A stretch of 64,000 nucleotides of DNA from Triops longicaudatus (GCA_022885665.1 JAGQDJ010000024.1:496001-560000); one strand, 5' to 3'. Numbered from the stretch's first letter, positions 36,501 to 46,753 are shown. The notes: generated by a model not told the origin, from the sequence alone. Translations and numbers: made by a program.

Positions 36501-37381
36501 TTACGATGAAGTTTTTTTTATACATTGTAATTCTAACTGTAATGTGTTTCACTAGCTGTTAGGTGAGAAGGAAAAACGCGCGTACTTACCCCGTTTAGCT
36601 GATTTCCTGAAACTTGACAACGAGCAAAACTGGCGGTTTCGGTTGGAATTGGCCGAGCAACTCCGAGGCATAATGTCCTTGTTTGGACCAGCGGACATAG
36701 GAACTAGCATTGTTCCTTTGGCGTATTTTTTAGCGGCGGATAGGGTTGCATCAGTTCGCTTGCAAGCACGTCACTTGGTAATTTGAAGACCGCACTGGTG
36801 TGGCTTTTTTTCCTAATGTTTTCGTTTTTCTTGTAGGTGAGCCTGATCATTTCACAGCTTTCGCAAGATGGTTCAGAAGAGGCATGCAAACTACGGTCGC
36901 AAGTCATTAATGAACTCGTTCAGAAGTTCTGTCAAGGAGCGCGCTGGGTCTGGCGCCAGACCTATGCGAACATTTGCGGGCAGTTATTGGCCGATCAGGC
37001 CGTGCCGCACCAAGTCTTCGAGCAAGAACTCCTCAAGCCTTTACTCAACCTCAGATGGGACCGAGTTGCCAATGTGCGCCTGGCTTTGGCCAAGGTGTTG
37101 AGTGAACAGTTGGAAAGCAATGGTGAGGATGATTTACAAGGTTGTTTGTTTACCACGCGCTAATAATGACCGTTTTTCTTACAGAGTACTATCAAGAGTG
37201 TGATTCGGCTGAGATGATACGTAGTTCCATAGATCAACTGAGGGCCGACGAAGATCGAGACGTACGCTTTTTTGCTGGTGGCAATCCAAATTCCGTGTCT
37301 TCACAAACTAAGCCAATTGTTAACGAAGAATGTGGTTTCAACCCTGACATACCTCATATGGAAACAGTAGAGGAATACTGA
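15549..37381 (+). CDS. PPP4R1: Protein phosphatase 4 regulatory subunit 1 (HEAT-repeat), N terminus incomplete
   Basis: Regulatory HEAT-repeat subunit of the PP4 serine/threonine phosphatase. Exons: about 15549-15660, 29642-29754, 33214-33356, 33469-33615, 34635-34805, 34945-35520, 35589-35778, 35839-36470, 36556-36777, 36837-37122 and 37185-37381 (TGA). Phases agree, giving about 928 residues against roughly 950 in human. Diagnostic blocks are SVRAELVEQVPHIAMYCHEE, VRYLTDINNQ-VRKTSQAAVL, FHVRKVCATNFGDFCAVVG, KDELWGVRKACAEVFMSVSR, RWVRVAAFQSLGPFISTF, HCAFSLPAVACTLGRQHWP, DVQWKVRRTVAASIHEVG and KDLDEVRIGVLKHLGEF. A long acidic linker separates the two HEAT blocks, as in the family. The 15549 exon was found because its end (HGSVFNR) joins in phase to KLVAKVILETLR, matching ENIFNRQMVARSLLDTLR of human PPP4R1. 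Its acceptor could instead be further left, since the frame is open from 15503. The initiator Met is not identified. Confidence 0.9.
15829..15879. repeat. Two poly(C) runs flanking a CA-rich tract
   Basis: Eleven C at 15829-15839 and twelve C at 15868-15879 enclose an (AC)-rich segment. Low-complexity sequence inside the 14-kb intron, close to its 5' end. Confidence 0.9.
17068..17110. repeat. Perfect inverted repeat, 15-bp arms
   Basis: Arms at 17068-17082 and 17096-17110 are exact reverse complements (core TCTACGACAA / TTGTCGTAGA) separated by 13 bases. Confidence 0.9.
17156..17184. repeat. Perfect palindrome, 13-bp arms with 3-base loop
   Basis: AGAAAATAGCTAC at 17156-17168 and its exact reverse complement at 17172-17184, separated by AGC. 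It lies 46 bases after another perfect inverted repeat. Confidence 0.9.
19700..19800. repeat. Purine-rich (GA)n low-complexity tract
   Basis: A run of GAGAGA and GAAAGAGA units ending in a G homopolymer just before 19802. Confidence 0.85.
19949..19971. repeat. Poly(T) run of 23
   Basis: Uninterrupted T homopolymer. It could be a retroposon tail read from the minus strand, but I see no element body that would confirm this. Confidence 0.9.
20340..20661. mobile_element. Probable MITE with terminal inverted repeats
   Basis: The left end reads TAAAATCTCGTTATAACG and the right end is the reverse complement of TAAAATCTCGTTTTAACG, differing at one position. A TA dinucleotide lies at each end, as expected for Tc1/mariner/pogo-type insertion. 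The AT-rich interior of about 320 bases has no ORF and holds a second inverted repeat at 20495-20518 and 20527-20550 (24-base arms, three mismatches, 8-base loop). Short length, TIRs, TA flanks and no transposase fit a non-autonomous element. Superfamily assignment is inferred from the terminal sequence. Confidence 0.6.
22850..22861. repeat. Poly(G) run of 12
   Basis: G homopolymer inside the 14-kb PPP4R1 intron, one of several in that region. Confidence 0.9.
25618..25670. repeat. Pyrimidine (CT)n tract
   Basis: CTCTCTCTTTCTCTCTC-type low-complexity sequence in the long intron. Such tracts can resemble polypyrimidine splice signals, but no coding exon follows. Confidence 0.85.
28068..28380 (+). 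promoter_or_regulatory. Candidate internal promoter/CpG-rich patch in the PPP4R1 intron
   Basis: A patch of raised GC and CpG content about 1.3 kb upstream of the second visible PPP4R1 exon. It contains GCCGCCATTTTG (YY1/Pho-like) at 28089-28100, a TATTTATATAA TATA-like string near 28178-28188 and an inverted CCAAT box (ATTGG) near 28270. This is only an inference from motifs. Confidence 0.25.
29755..33213 (+). other. Second large PPP4R1 intron (about 3.5 kb)
   Basis: Lies between exon ends at 29754 and 33214. No coding sequence or RNA gene recognised. It holds short palindromes (for example 30478-30494 and 30576-30595) and a G homopolymer near 32207-32216. Confidence 0.7.
33712..33786 (+). 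ncRNA. mir-71: microRNA precursor mir-71
   Basis: The 5' arm at 33719-33741 begins TGAAAGACATGGGTAGTGAG and matches the conserved miR-71 mature sequence as I know it. The 3' arm at 33757-33778 begins TCTCACTATCTTGTC and pairs with it across a 15-base loop, forming a standard hairpin. It is the first member of the cluster, in the usual mir-71-then-mir-2 order, inside a PPP4R1 intron in the sense direction. Confidence 0.96.
33861..33932 (+). ncRNA. mir-2: mir-2 family precursor, copy 1
   Basis: The 3' arm starts at 33906 with TATCACAGCCAGCTTTGACG, the miR-2 seed (positions 2-8 ATCACAG) and body. It differs from canonical miR-2 by GACGAGC in place of GATGAGC. The 5' arm at 33861-33883 pairs with its distal part. 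Confidence 0.9.
33975..33993. repeat. (TG)n microsatellite between mir-2 copies 1 and 2
   Basis: About nine TG repeats followed by a T run, in the microRNA-bearing intron. Confidence 0.9.
34054..34125 (+). ncRNA. mir-13: mir-2/mir-13-like precursor, copy 2
   Basis: The 3' arm from 34097 reads TATCACAGCCATTCTTGATG. The seed is that of miR-2, while the CCAT centre resembles miR-13, with an added C. The 5' arm at 34054-34084 (containing GGAATGGCTGCGG) pairs along the whole mature stretch. Confidence 0.88.
34245..34328 (+). ncRNA. mir-2: mir-2 family precursor, copy 3
   Basis: The 3' arm from 34298 begins TATCACAGCCAGCTTTGATG and matches canonical miR-2a over the whole mature length. The 5' arm at 34245-34274 contains GCTCACAAAGTGGCTGTC, which pairs with it with two small bulges. 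Confidence 0.94.
34405..34478 (+). ncRNA. mir-2: mir-2 family precursor, copy 4
   Basis: The 3' arm from 34448 has the same mature sequence as copy 3. The 5' arm at 34405-34433 (GCTCGTCAGAGTGGTAGTG) pairs through Watson-Crick and G:U pairs. The two precursors differ outside the mature arm, so this is an old duplication, not an assembly repeat. Confidence 0.94.
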
Positions 37382-37604
37382 TGTGGAGAAGTGCATGGAT
37401 TTTTTTGGGCTCGTTGTTACAAAAATGTTGGTTTTCTGCATCCCTGGCCTGGAAATGTCAAAGTCAAATCGCGTCTGTGATCTCATGTAATACATCAAGG
37501 ACTTCTGTTGCTTGGCCAAATTCTGTCACTTTTGCAACGTTGTTGGATTCAAACCCATAAACTAGGTTTTGCTTTCATTTAAGGGTAAACTGTCCCGGCA
37601 AAAT

Positions 37605-37838
37605 ATGAATCCCCCAAAAATCATGCCATGGCAACGATCCCGTAAGCCATTCGAATTATTCTTCCTTTGTAGTATGTTTGTGGTGGGTTGTTACGGTTGT
37701 ATATTTGTATTGTTGAGAAATCCACTCATGCCTTACGCTTACAAAAACGAAATTCTTCAACGTTCTACCAACACAAACGCACCAGTAAATAGGCATGTAC
37801 TGGGTAACAAGGGTGTAACTCGGAGCGAAGGCAATTAG
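37605..37838 (+). CDS. Possible small single-pass membrane protein (77 residues)
   Basis: An ATG-to-TAG frame 220 bases after the PPP4R1 stop, same strand. The product has a short basic N terminus (PWQRSRKPFE), one clear membrane segment (FELFFLCSMFVVGCYGCIFV), then RNPLMPYAYKNEI and a polar tail. A splice-acceptor-like TTTCATTTAAG precedes it at 37573-37583, so an upstream non-coding exon is possible. The layout of a membrane segment, R-x-PLM and a charged tail loosely recalls SMIM20/MITRAC7-type mitochondrial proteins. That is a weak resemblance and I assign no function. It could also be chance within the PPP4R1 3' UTR. Confidence 0.45.
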   Translation: MNPPKIMPWQRSRKPFELFFLCSMFVVGCYGCIFVLLRNPLMPYAYKNEILQRSTNTNAPVNRHVLGNKGVTRSEGN

Positions 37839-38078
37839 CCTGGGTCTTTATTGTACATTTCAATTAAAAGAAACCTGGGGGAATTACTACATAAAGGCAG
37901 TTTCCTAAGATCTTTTTATCATTTTTCTTTTTGGTATGCGCGATAAAGGGCAAACTTCAGAATTATGGATGAGATGAGGTGGGGGCACAGGAAAGGAGGA
38001 GGATAAAGTGGACAATCTTCTAGCAGAACATCAGTATGGGGTCTCCACATTCGGTTTGCAGAAATAGAGAACATAGGC

Positions 38079-38084
38079 AATAAA
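38079..38084 (+). terminator. Candidate poly(A) signal
   Basis: AATAAA downstream of PPP4R1 and of the small candidate ORF, on the same strand. Confidence 0.4.
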
Positions 38085-38727
38085 AACTCGGCTCATTTGC
38101 TTTTCCCAAGCAGACACACTCAAAATGTTACCAAAAAGACATAAGTGCTAATTTTGGAGCTGAACAAGTTTTCCTTCACCACCCGGGGTTTTCCTATTGC
38201 CACACTTGGGGACTAGAGTTATAAAAAATATCCTAAAATAATAACTGAGACCACGGCACTCTAATCCTTTCCTTTAACTTAAATTAAACTTAGCTAGCAA
38301 AAAAATGGAGGCTAACACAACGTAAAATATGCTAGTTAACTTTTCTTAAAAGGGGATTTACTTTCAGAGAGGGAGGAGAAAATGCAACTAAGTCAAGGGG
38401 GAAAGATATATAGTTATCCCAGGAAACACTAACTACCAGACCAATGTTAAATGAAAAAAATATTGTCCTTTTCTCAATAATGCAGTTTTTACTTTTTTGT
38501 GGGAACTTTCTTTCGTTTTTGTCGAACATGTTTCACTTCCACGGGAGACCGACTTCCCAATGGAATATAAATCTAAATCTAATCTTGAAGAAGTAGGCAT
38601 CAATACAGTCGAGTAATAAATTTGGCCATTTTTTGCTCAGGCTTGAACTTTTTTAAATGGCACTTTCGTCAAGAGGGGCGCTTTGTACATTTTTTTTCTT
38701 TTTTTCAGGTTTCTATTTTTGTGTATG

Positions 38728-40621
38728 CTAGTCATCGCTTTCCTCTTGAACGGGACAAAATGTTCTTGAGCTTTCTTCCTTATTTTTGCTTTTAGGTGGG
38801 GTTAGCATTCCGTGTGCCAAAATAGGGCTATGTCTTTCGTCCATCATACTGGCTCGCTCATGGGCGGTTTCCTAAAATAATATGATGTATTACAATATTT
38901 GCACCTTCTTCGGTATGAAAGTCTTAACTTACCAGAAGCTGAAGGCTGACGGTATGTGTCTGGATATTATGTGAATCTTCTAGGGGTATCTGGGGGAAAG
39001 TCCGGAGCTCGGCTTGCCCGGATTCTTTTAAGGTCAGGGCGTAGGGAGTCATCCAATGGATGCAGTCGGAGACATCTTCCCACGTGTAACCTATAAATAG
39101 AACGCAGAGTATTATTTTTAATTTATTTTTAAACGGATAAGATAGCTTTGTCTAGACCCTTGCATACCTGTTGCACTGAGAGCAGTTTTAGGGCCAGCGG
39201 TGTGGTACAAGGCTGCAGTAGCTAAAACACTGTAAGAAAATTGGAGACTGTGGATGTCCATAATGCACAGATCGACTAACTGGGCAGCTTGCACGAACAG
39301 CACACCAGAATACTGTCGGAGCTCAATGGCGGATGTGGTGCCTTGAGAATTCCGGTGAGGAACCACGTTTTCTTTCTGGTCGTCCAAGGACGAACTTTGC
39401 AAAGCAACAGCTGAACGCGGACCACATTCAACTTGGAAGTAGATGTTGAGCCAGTTATTCGCTGTCACGGGGGACAAGTCCCAGTTCAGGCTCTAAGCAT
39501 GACAATAAGGTTGGTCATTAAGTCGCTTTTTCAAACAGTCTCTAGAAAGGCGGTTTTGCCATACCTTCATGATGACTAGTTCCTTCTTCAGTACTTCTGA
39601 TTCAGTGCATGCGCCGTCTGTGACGTAAGCGAACTCACTTAGTTTGGGTGGGTAAATTTCTTCAATTTTCGCCGCAATAAAAAGGCAGGTGATTCCTGTA
39701 ACAGAAAGTCGCTTTTCGTTAGCAATCCACTAGGATCTTTAAGCTTCTGGGTGTTCATCTCTGTACCAATAAGTTGAAGTTGCTGTTTCGGTATGTCTGT
39801 TTGGGTTGCAAGGTACCGGTCTAAGTAATCTACTGCTAAATAAAATGTTTCTCTGTGTAGTCGGTAAACTTCACAAACCTAAGGAATAAAAAAAAAACAA
39901 TTGTACATTTCAATCCGTTGGTGATTGTTAAAGACTCGTACCTCAATCAACCAGTCCAACAAGATGGCTCTCATTTTGGCTTGCAAACTAGGATGTTTGC
40001 CTAGTACATTAGCATCTCTTGCCCCACCTATGCGGGCATCTTTTTCGCACAACAAGTTCCAAACATCTTCTGGGTCAGCCCAAGTAAACGCGGGTAAAGG
40101 GCTAGAACGCCAATGTACTGGGCTGCAAATCGGTGCACGGGGACGGAATCTGGATGATTTTAGGATCGTATGACATTCAGGTTACAAAACTGGATTTCTT
40201 TATTTGGTACTTTTTCATGGAAGACGTGACGTGTTCAATTAAAAAGGATTTCGAGCTTTCGCTGGGACTGCTCGAACAACTGCTATTTTTGCTTATAGTC
40301 TTAAAGCAATATCTCTCTTCATCCGACGAATCTCGGTTTTGCTCCTGGCATGGTTGCCGCGACCGGCTCATTTTTGGTTCTCTTTCAAAATAGTCCTGCA
40401 AAAAGAGTTTGATATCGTGAAAGCGAGGGCTAAACCCAGACAAGGGAAAAAATAGGAACTGTCGTATACCTCTATGGTTTCGGATTTGCGTTTTCGGCCC
40501 AGGATGGCTGGTGCTGACCGAGGGTCTTGTCGGGTTTGGCGAGAACTGCAAGGAAAAAGGAACTAGTACTGTACAAGTTCCCTTTCAATGTGCTCACAAG
40601 TTTATACCTCTTTTTGGACAT
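38728..40621 (-). CDS. CCNE: G1/S-specific cyclin E
   Basis: Cyclin E activates CDK2 to drive S-phase entry. Nine minus-strand exons: 40608-40621, 40470-40545, 40211-40395, 39942-40149, 39767-39878, 39565-39695, 39168-39492, 38933-39090 and 38728-38871. Phases agree and the product is 450 residues. The N-terminal region is basic (RKRKSE) and Ser-rich. The cyclin box holds MRAILLDWLIEVCEVYRLHR (from residue 151), QLIGITCLFIAAKIEEIYPP and FAYVTDGACTESE. The second fold includes LVDLCIMDIHSLQFSYSVLA. The last exon carries LTPPKS with Thr427 and Ser431, matching the Fbw7/Archipelago phosphodegron of cyclin E. The first coding exon is only 14 bases (MSKK plus two bases); its donor and phase fit but make the start slightly less certain. 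Confidence 0.94.
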
Positions 40622-42785
40622 GGTAACTTAAATGTAGAATTCGACTCAGAAGGGATTTCGCGAGGGTTTCCGGTTAAAATTGCTTTATCTGTGCGGGAAG
40701 CCTCAATCACATGCACCGTGATAAAACTCTTATAGCACCTGCAAAACAGAAGAAGATTTTTTAAGCACAAAAATGTCATACATACATATGCTATGACTCC
40801 ACTACTTCCATATACAAAACTTAATTTTTGGCAGCATTATGCTAATTCGATAAAATAAAAAAAATCAATTGCTATTTCATTGGACAATGACAACAGCTGA
40901 TGTTTGCGCTATTACTTGTAAACAATGCTAATTGTCTCAAAACAGCCCGCAAACTTGTCTAACAAAACCCAAAACTTTGTCGTATTTTACGTAGATGCAT
41001 CCACACAAGATTTTCGGTTCTTATGCAGTTGAGATTTGCCCAGAAAAAGATTGCAAGCTAAATTCCTGTGTCAGTGCCCCCCACCATGCCCGAGCCAAGG
41101 ACTCATGAGACACGTCACGGGTAAAATTAATAAAATATTAGCGAACTTTACAATTCAGGACGAAATTGACTCTGACGTAAAGTAGAAATGCAGGGCTGTC
41201 CAGTCGACGTTAACTGAATTTTTTGGCACATTAAAACTTATCCTAACCTTGGCCTGAAATACTACGTATGCGTAGGCCTTTCTCCGGGTTTGGCGCCCAG
41301 TCTGGCGAACAATGGTCTGTACGCGGTAACCCACTTGAGACCCCAAAAATACCCTTTTCACCAAAAATTTTGCACTGGAAAAAATTCACACACTAGCTCA
41401 CACTATGTTCTATCCATGGAAGTAATTGGAATGAGAATTGCGCAATTAGTAAATTAATTATAAAATATTTCGTGCAGGACTTACCCTCCTCGTTGGCCTC
41501 CTAATGCGAGTCTGGCAGTGTCAGCGGCTAGCGATAGTGCAGCGGATGGAAGGGGGAAAGAACCCGGTTTCTATGTCTAGAGGTTACGGGTTCCAGTTTC
41601 TGGCTCCCGGCAGGAACGCCAGGCGAAGCCGGTATCAGGGGTGCGGTAAGGCCGGACTTCAGAGTGCGCCAAAACGAACAACGGGACGCGGGAAGGACGT
41701 GGCATCCGCACCGGAACCGAGAACCAAGGCGCCGGATCCCCGTTTGCGCGGGAATCGAGGAAAAGGCGCCCGAAACGATTTAAAAACACAGAGCACCCGC
41801 GTGCACTTTTTACTTCACCTATATTAGCCAGAATTGCTTTTTAATTGCGAAAAAAGTATTGCACGATAAATAAACATAAAATTCAATAGAAAATGGATAA
41901 TTTGTCTTTACTGATTTTCAATCTGCTATATAGTTTTCTTCGAAAACCTTACCACCGTCAGTTCTTCGCACTTTCGCTGGCTTAGGTCGACCGAGCTCGT
42001 GTAAAGGATAATAGGGGTAAGCAGGCTTACCAAGTACCTATGGCCTGGTGCACGATTTTTTTTGTTGAACAATTGACATCGAACGGCAGATGTATTTAAC
42101 GGCATGTGGTATAAGCTGAAATAGCGACAATATGCTGCAGTGCTGCAATGCGAGCACACATCTGTACGTTACTGAGTTATTAGTCTAACCCTCCTAGTCT
42201 AATGCGAACCCTCTTTCCTCCTATACACTACGAACCCTCCTTTTGTGTTTCCGCTCCTGGGGCTTTACAGTACAAAACATAACAATACCTTCGTCTTTTC
42301 CTGCAAAAGGAAGGCGCCGGCACTCGGTACCCTGTCCTTTGTTAGATTGCCAGACGGTGTTATGCTATGATTTTCGTGCGGTAGGAACACTTGATGTTTG
42401 TAACATTTTCCCAATTCTTTGTCACAGCTTGAGCGGAAATATGCGAGATCATGTCTGGGCCGACAAGTGCATACCGAAGAAGATACGTCCTTCTACTTAA
42501 AGAGCTTTCGAAATGCCCGAGGCTACAGCTCGTTACTCTGATTTTTTAAAGAAACCATTTCATTACTTAAGTAACTTATTACATTGCAGTACACGGTGTC
42601 CACTGTCCCATAAATTTCACATACCGCTTTCGCGTCGAATACCTTTGTACGGTGCCCGTAGCAAAATTGCCAGCCCCGGTTCAAACTTGGCGGTCAGGGT
42701 ACGTCAGCGCTGTTTCAGTGCAGTTCAACGGCTATCCTCCCACTTTTCAGTTGTAAACAAGTAGAAACCATTTCTTCGTGCGAAA
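40622..42785. promoter_or_regulatory. Divergent intergenic region between Cyclin E and ADCK1
   Basis: A 2.2-kb gap between two start codons on opposite strands, so it must contain both promoters. A GC-rich island at about 41500-41790 stands out from AT-rich flanks. No coding exon recognised. Confidence 0.5.
41500..41790. other. GC-rich island of unknown nature
   Basis: About 290 bases of GC- and CpG-rich DNA between AT-rich flanks, open in one plus-strand frame without family resemblance. It has weak tRNA-like promoter boxes (TAGCGATAGTGCAGCGG and GGTTACGGGTTCC). Candidate explanations are a tRNA-derived SINE, a CpG island or an unrelated insertion. Confidence 0.3.
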
Positions 42786-44879
42786 ATGTACAGGAAACGT
42801 TTTATTGCTGTCGGAAGTGTATTAGGAGCTGTAGGAATTACATATGGAGCGTCTTCAGATGTAAGAGAAGCTATAGTTGGTACCAAAAGATTTGGGAGAG
42901 CTGCTTTCACGGTAATTACCACTACCTTGTAATAATGATTAGTAAATTCCACCTAAGCAGAGGAAATCTGTATTAGCTTTTTTGTACTTTGAAAGGTAAT
43001 TAACTAAATTAATGTTTGTTAGTAGGTAGTACGTATAGCCTGGGATTATAATCGAACCCTCTATTCGAAACCCTATGACGTAACCACCCAGGAGTACAAA
43101 GATATCAGGTCAGGTGTAAGTATAAATGGTTTTCACAATGAGTCATTTAATTATTTCTTCGGATTTCGATATTGCCCTTTTAATTAGGTACATAAAAGAT
43201 CAGCAGACAGGCTACTGCAGCTGTGCCTAACGAACGGTGGAGTTTTCGTGAAAGTTGGACAGCACGTGGGTGCGTTGGACTACCTTCTGCCACCTGAGTA
43301 TGTGAAAACCATGAAGGTGTTGCACAATAATGTTCCTCCTATAAAGTTTGAGGATATTCTCCAAGTGGTTAGACAGGACCTTGGAAAAGAAGTATGTATA
43401 TTGTGTGTATGATTGGCTTTATACTATTTTCGATATATTTGCAGCCGTCAGAAATTTTCGCGGAAATCGATCAAACACCGCTGGGTACAGCATCTCTTGC
43501 TCAAGTACACAAGGCCAGGCTAAACAGTGGAGAAACAGTTGCACTGAAGGTGCAACATCCACTAGTCAAAGCACACGCTCAAGTAGACATAAGGACCATG
43601 GAGGTGGGTGTAACTTCCCTTACTGGAAAATGAGTTTGAGTCCCGAAATAATTTCATTTGTAGTTCTTGGTAAGAACAGTAGCGTGGGTGTTTCCAGACT
43701 TCCAGTTCCTATGGTTAGCCGAAGAAACGAAAAAGAATTTGCCTAGGGAATTGGACTTTAGAATAGAAGCCGAAAATTCGGAACGGATAGCCAAACAATT
43801 TGCTCATTTTCCTTGGTTTAGTGTAATCTTTATTTTCCGATTTTTGCGTCTTATAATTAATATCGAAAATTCCCAGGTACCTAAGGTCTACTGGGACTAT
43901 ACAACGTCTCGTGTTTTAACAATGAACTACTGTGGCGGTTCGCACATCGATGACGTACAATATATGGACGAAGAAAAGATTGACAAACGCGAAGTGGCAA
44001 CGTGTGTAAGTCAGTTGTATTCGGAAATGATATTTGTACACGGTTACGTTCACTGTGATCCCCATCCTGGAAACGTTAAAATAGAGAAGACGGACAAAGG
44101 CTTCAAAATCCATTTATTAGACCATGGGCTCTACACTGTAAGTTAATGAAATGAAATTGTCGCTACATTCTATATTTGTTTCTGTCTTAGCAATTGAATA
44201 GCGATTTCAGAAAACTATATTCGGAGCTCTGGTTGAGTATAATAAGAGCCGACATACCAGCCATTCAAAAAGTTTCAGTGGCTTTGGGAGTTGGCGATCT
44301 TTATGGCCTTTTCGCGTGTATGCTAACTGCGCGTTCGTGGACCGCCATCCAGCAAGGAATTGATAGAGAACAGTTTACAAGTGAAGAAGTACGTATGAAG
44401 CGGTTTATTCATGTATTTTTAATTGGCTGGATTTTTTTAAGCTAAATCTTTAATGGACATAATTTTCTTAGCAAGAAGAAATTAAAATGAATGCTGCCCA
44501 ATATTTAGTCCAAGTTGCTGATGTTTTAAACCGCGTACCGAGAGAAATGTTGCTCGTTTTCAAGACTAATGATCTTCTTAGAAGTTTGGATAATATCTTG
44601 GGTAATAGCGACAGGTACGGTTTCATATAAACACCATTGAGCATATTTTAATCATTGTTTTTTTCTCAAAATAACAGGATGACTTCTTTCATAACCATGA
44701 CAAAGTGTTGCCTGAAGGCGCAGTATATGAGAAAGGTAGAATTGTGTACAAATTGGTTGTGTCGATTATCTACTCGATTGCAATATTCCATGGCCCAATG
44801 CGGAATTTTCCTTTATCAAGTTTATTTGTGGGGGTTACATTGCAAGCGAGTCTTGTGTTCAACGTGGATGCACTTGTAA
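42786..44879 (+). CDS. ADCK1: ADCK1, UbiB/ADCK-family atypical kinase-like mitochondrial protein
   Basis: Member of the UbiB family of atypical kinase-like proteins. ADCK1 itself is mitochondrial and linked to mitochondrial structure and homeostasis in animals. Nine exons: 42786-42911, 43026-43115, 43188-43391, 43445-43603, 43664-43822, 43877-44137, 44191-44388, 44472-44614 and 44678-44879, giving 513 residues with consistent phases. The family KxGQ motif is at residues 94-97 (FVKVGQHVGALDYLLP), followed by LGTASLAQVHKA (153-164) and the lysine of VALKVQHP (175). The catalytic-loop equivalent is HCDPHPGN (305-312), with DHG at 328-330 where protein kinases have DFG. A hydrophobic stretch near the N terminus (residues 5-20) fits mitochondrial targeting or anchoring. 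The C terminus after SFITMTKCCLKA is less conserved. Confidence 0.95.
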
Positions 44880-46753
44880 GAAATGTATGTCACAAATTGA
44901 TACCAGTGTCAGACTCATGGAGTAGTATATTCAGGGACTAAAGTGTAAATTCAGCTGAAGTCGAATGCAAGTACAAGTGTCGGTGAAAGGCAAATAGAAA
45001 AATCTTTACAATGTTTGTAAGATTTGAAGTAAAACATTATAATGTTTATACTCAGGTTTCTCGTTTACAAAACCCTTTCTAACACACGGAATTTGTTTAA
45101 AAAAAGAGGAAAGCGTCGTATTGTTAATAGCGTTGTCGACAAGGTCGTATTTAGGAGGTTGGGAGCACATTCCCCGAAACGTTTTCTTTATGATGGGGAA
45201 TATAGGGAAAAGGAAAATATCCCCAAAAATTACGTATGGGTCCCATCTTGAACCAAACTCCTGGATACAGGCCTGGTTGTCGATGGTTCTTTCGTGTTTT
45301 AAACGAAGAGAGCAGTCAGCTAAACCCAACAATTAGCAATTTTATTTTTTAAATCGTTCTTTGAAAAGAGAATTTGTAAAAAACTACACGGCGTCGTCTT
45401 TGTTTTTCGTATATTGTGAAGGCCTAACTTCGAAAGCTTTCTAACCATATTACAGTACGGTAAATTAGAGAAATAATGTTAGTTTAAAGAAAGTTTTATT
45501 GAGACAGCAGGTCACTGGCTGGGGACAAACAAGTGACAAAGGGGTGCAAGAGGAAAATAAGGTAATAAATGCTTCAAACATTTGAGATTTATAGGGATAT
45601 TGGAGATGTCATCCAACTTCTCGTCACATTTCCAGTAAATTTGACTAGCAGTAATAAGGGTCTAACAAATGTTTAGGTAAATACAGTACTCATAATTAGT
45701 ATCGCTTTTATGGACGAAAACTGAACCTTGTGCTGACAAAGTTTTTCTTGACGTCAAAAGTCCCTTCACCTTTACGCATGTGGGAGAAAGCGAAAGGTAA
45801 ATTACCCGCGACACTTTTATGAAGGTTGCACAGACCTTAAACTTTCAAAATCCCTTTTCAATGCAGCCGATTTTCGCGAATTACTTTAATAAATTGTCAT
45901 CGGTCTAGCAAAAAAATCGAATTTTAACTGTAAGAATTTATAAAGGGTTATCGATTGTATCTGATTAATTGTTAAATTGCTGTAGTTATTGGAAGCCTTT
46001 TAAAGATATTGCAAATCACCGAAGTTAAATGCTACATATTCGACATGATTCTGCATTGGTTATCCACTCCAGCGAATCTGCTTTAGTGCTTCTAAATTTC
46101 CCTTCCTAGAGCCAAGACATTTATCCCTACATTGAGAGTAAGCAAGAGTGCGTAATTTTGGGGAACAGCGCCATGTTCCGTGTAATTTTTTAGCAAAAAG
46201 TAAACCAAATTTCTGATCGTGTAAGACGAGACCGTGTAAATGGGGGGATTACTGCGTATGGGCCATCTAGGGGTGGTCCTGAGCTACACGGAACATCGCA
46301 CGAAGAGGACAATGCCCATTTACCATTTACACCAAATCGCGGAATGGCTTTTTTCGGAGTAGATAAAATTATCGCCCAAAGCAACGTAACGTAAAGTTGT
46401 GCTTCAAGTTTGCAAAGCCTAAACATAAACATTAAACTTCGTAAACCCAAACCTGACCATTTTCGATGCTATTGTTTCTGGAGAAAAATAGCTGTGAATA
46501 TCCTCGAAAATTTCGCAATCCATTTAGAGATCCATATCTGCGATTATTTAGACAGATAAGCAGCTTACCGAATCCTTAGTTTCGTTGCTCCGCCCTCTCT
46601 TGAGCGGTTATGAGGGTTTATCGCAGATCTCAACGTATCTTTGAAAGCGCAGTCATTGTCTCTCAGCGCGTTGTTCCAATAAACCAACACAGTATCTCCG
46701 CCGAAATATTAAGGTTTGGAAGTGAACTCAGTGCATTAAAGTAGGCTTCAGCT
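44880..46753. other. Intergenic region between ADCK1 and the first SLC22 gene
   Basis: No gene recognised. It contains interleaved short inverted repeats at 46173-46332 (a separate finding) and a few unconvincing short ORFs. Its last part should include the transporter promoter. Confidence 0.55.

Larger units (their letters stand above)
37382..38727. other. Convergent gap between PPP4R1 and Cyclin E
   Basis: Apart from the small candidate ORF at 37605-37838, this is AT-rich non-coding sequence containing the 3' UTRs of both genes. Confidence 0.6.

Noticed and set aside
42650..42715. tRNA-like patch with GGTTCAAACTTGG
   Set aside because: A B-box-like string only. I could not form the acceptor, D and anticodon stems of a tRNA.
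44705..44941. Alternative reading frame at the ADCK1 C terminus
   Set aside because: The chosen frame continues in phase from the previous exon and matches ADCK1 (SFITMTKCCLKA versus SFLNMSRCCIRA). The alternative would need a frameshift.
45042..45251. 69-codon ORF downstream of ADCK1
   Set aside because: No recognisable domain or splice context. Probably the ADCK1 3' UTR.
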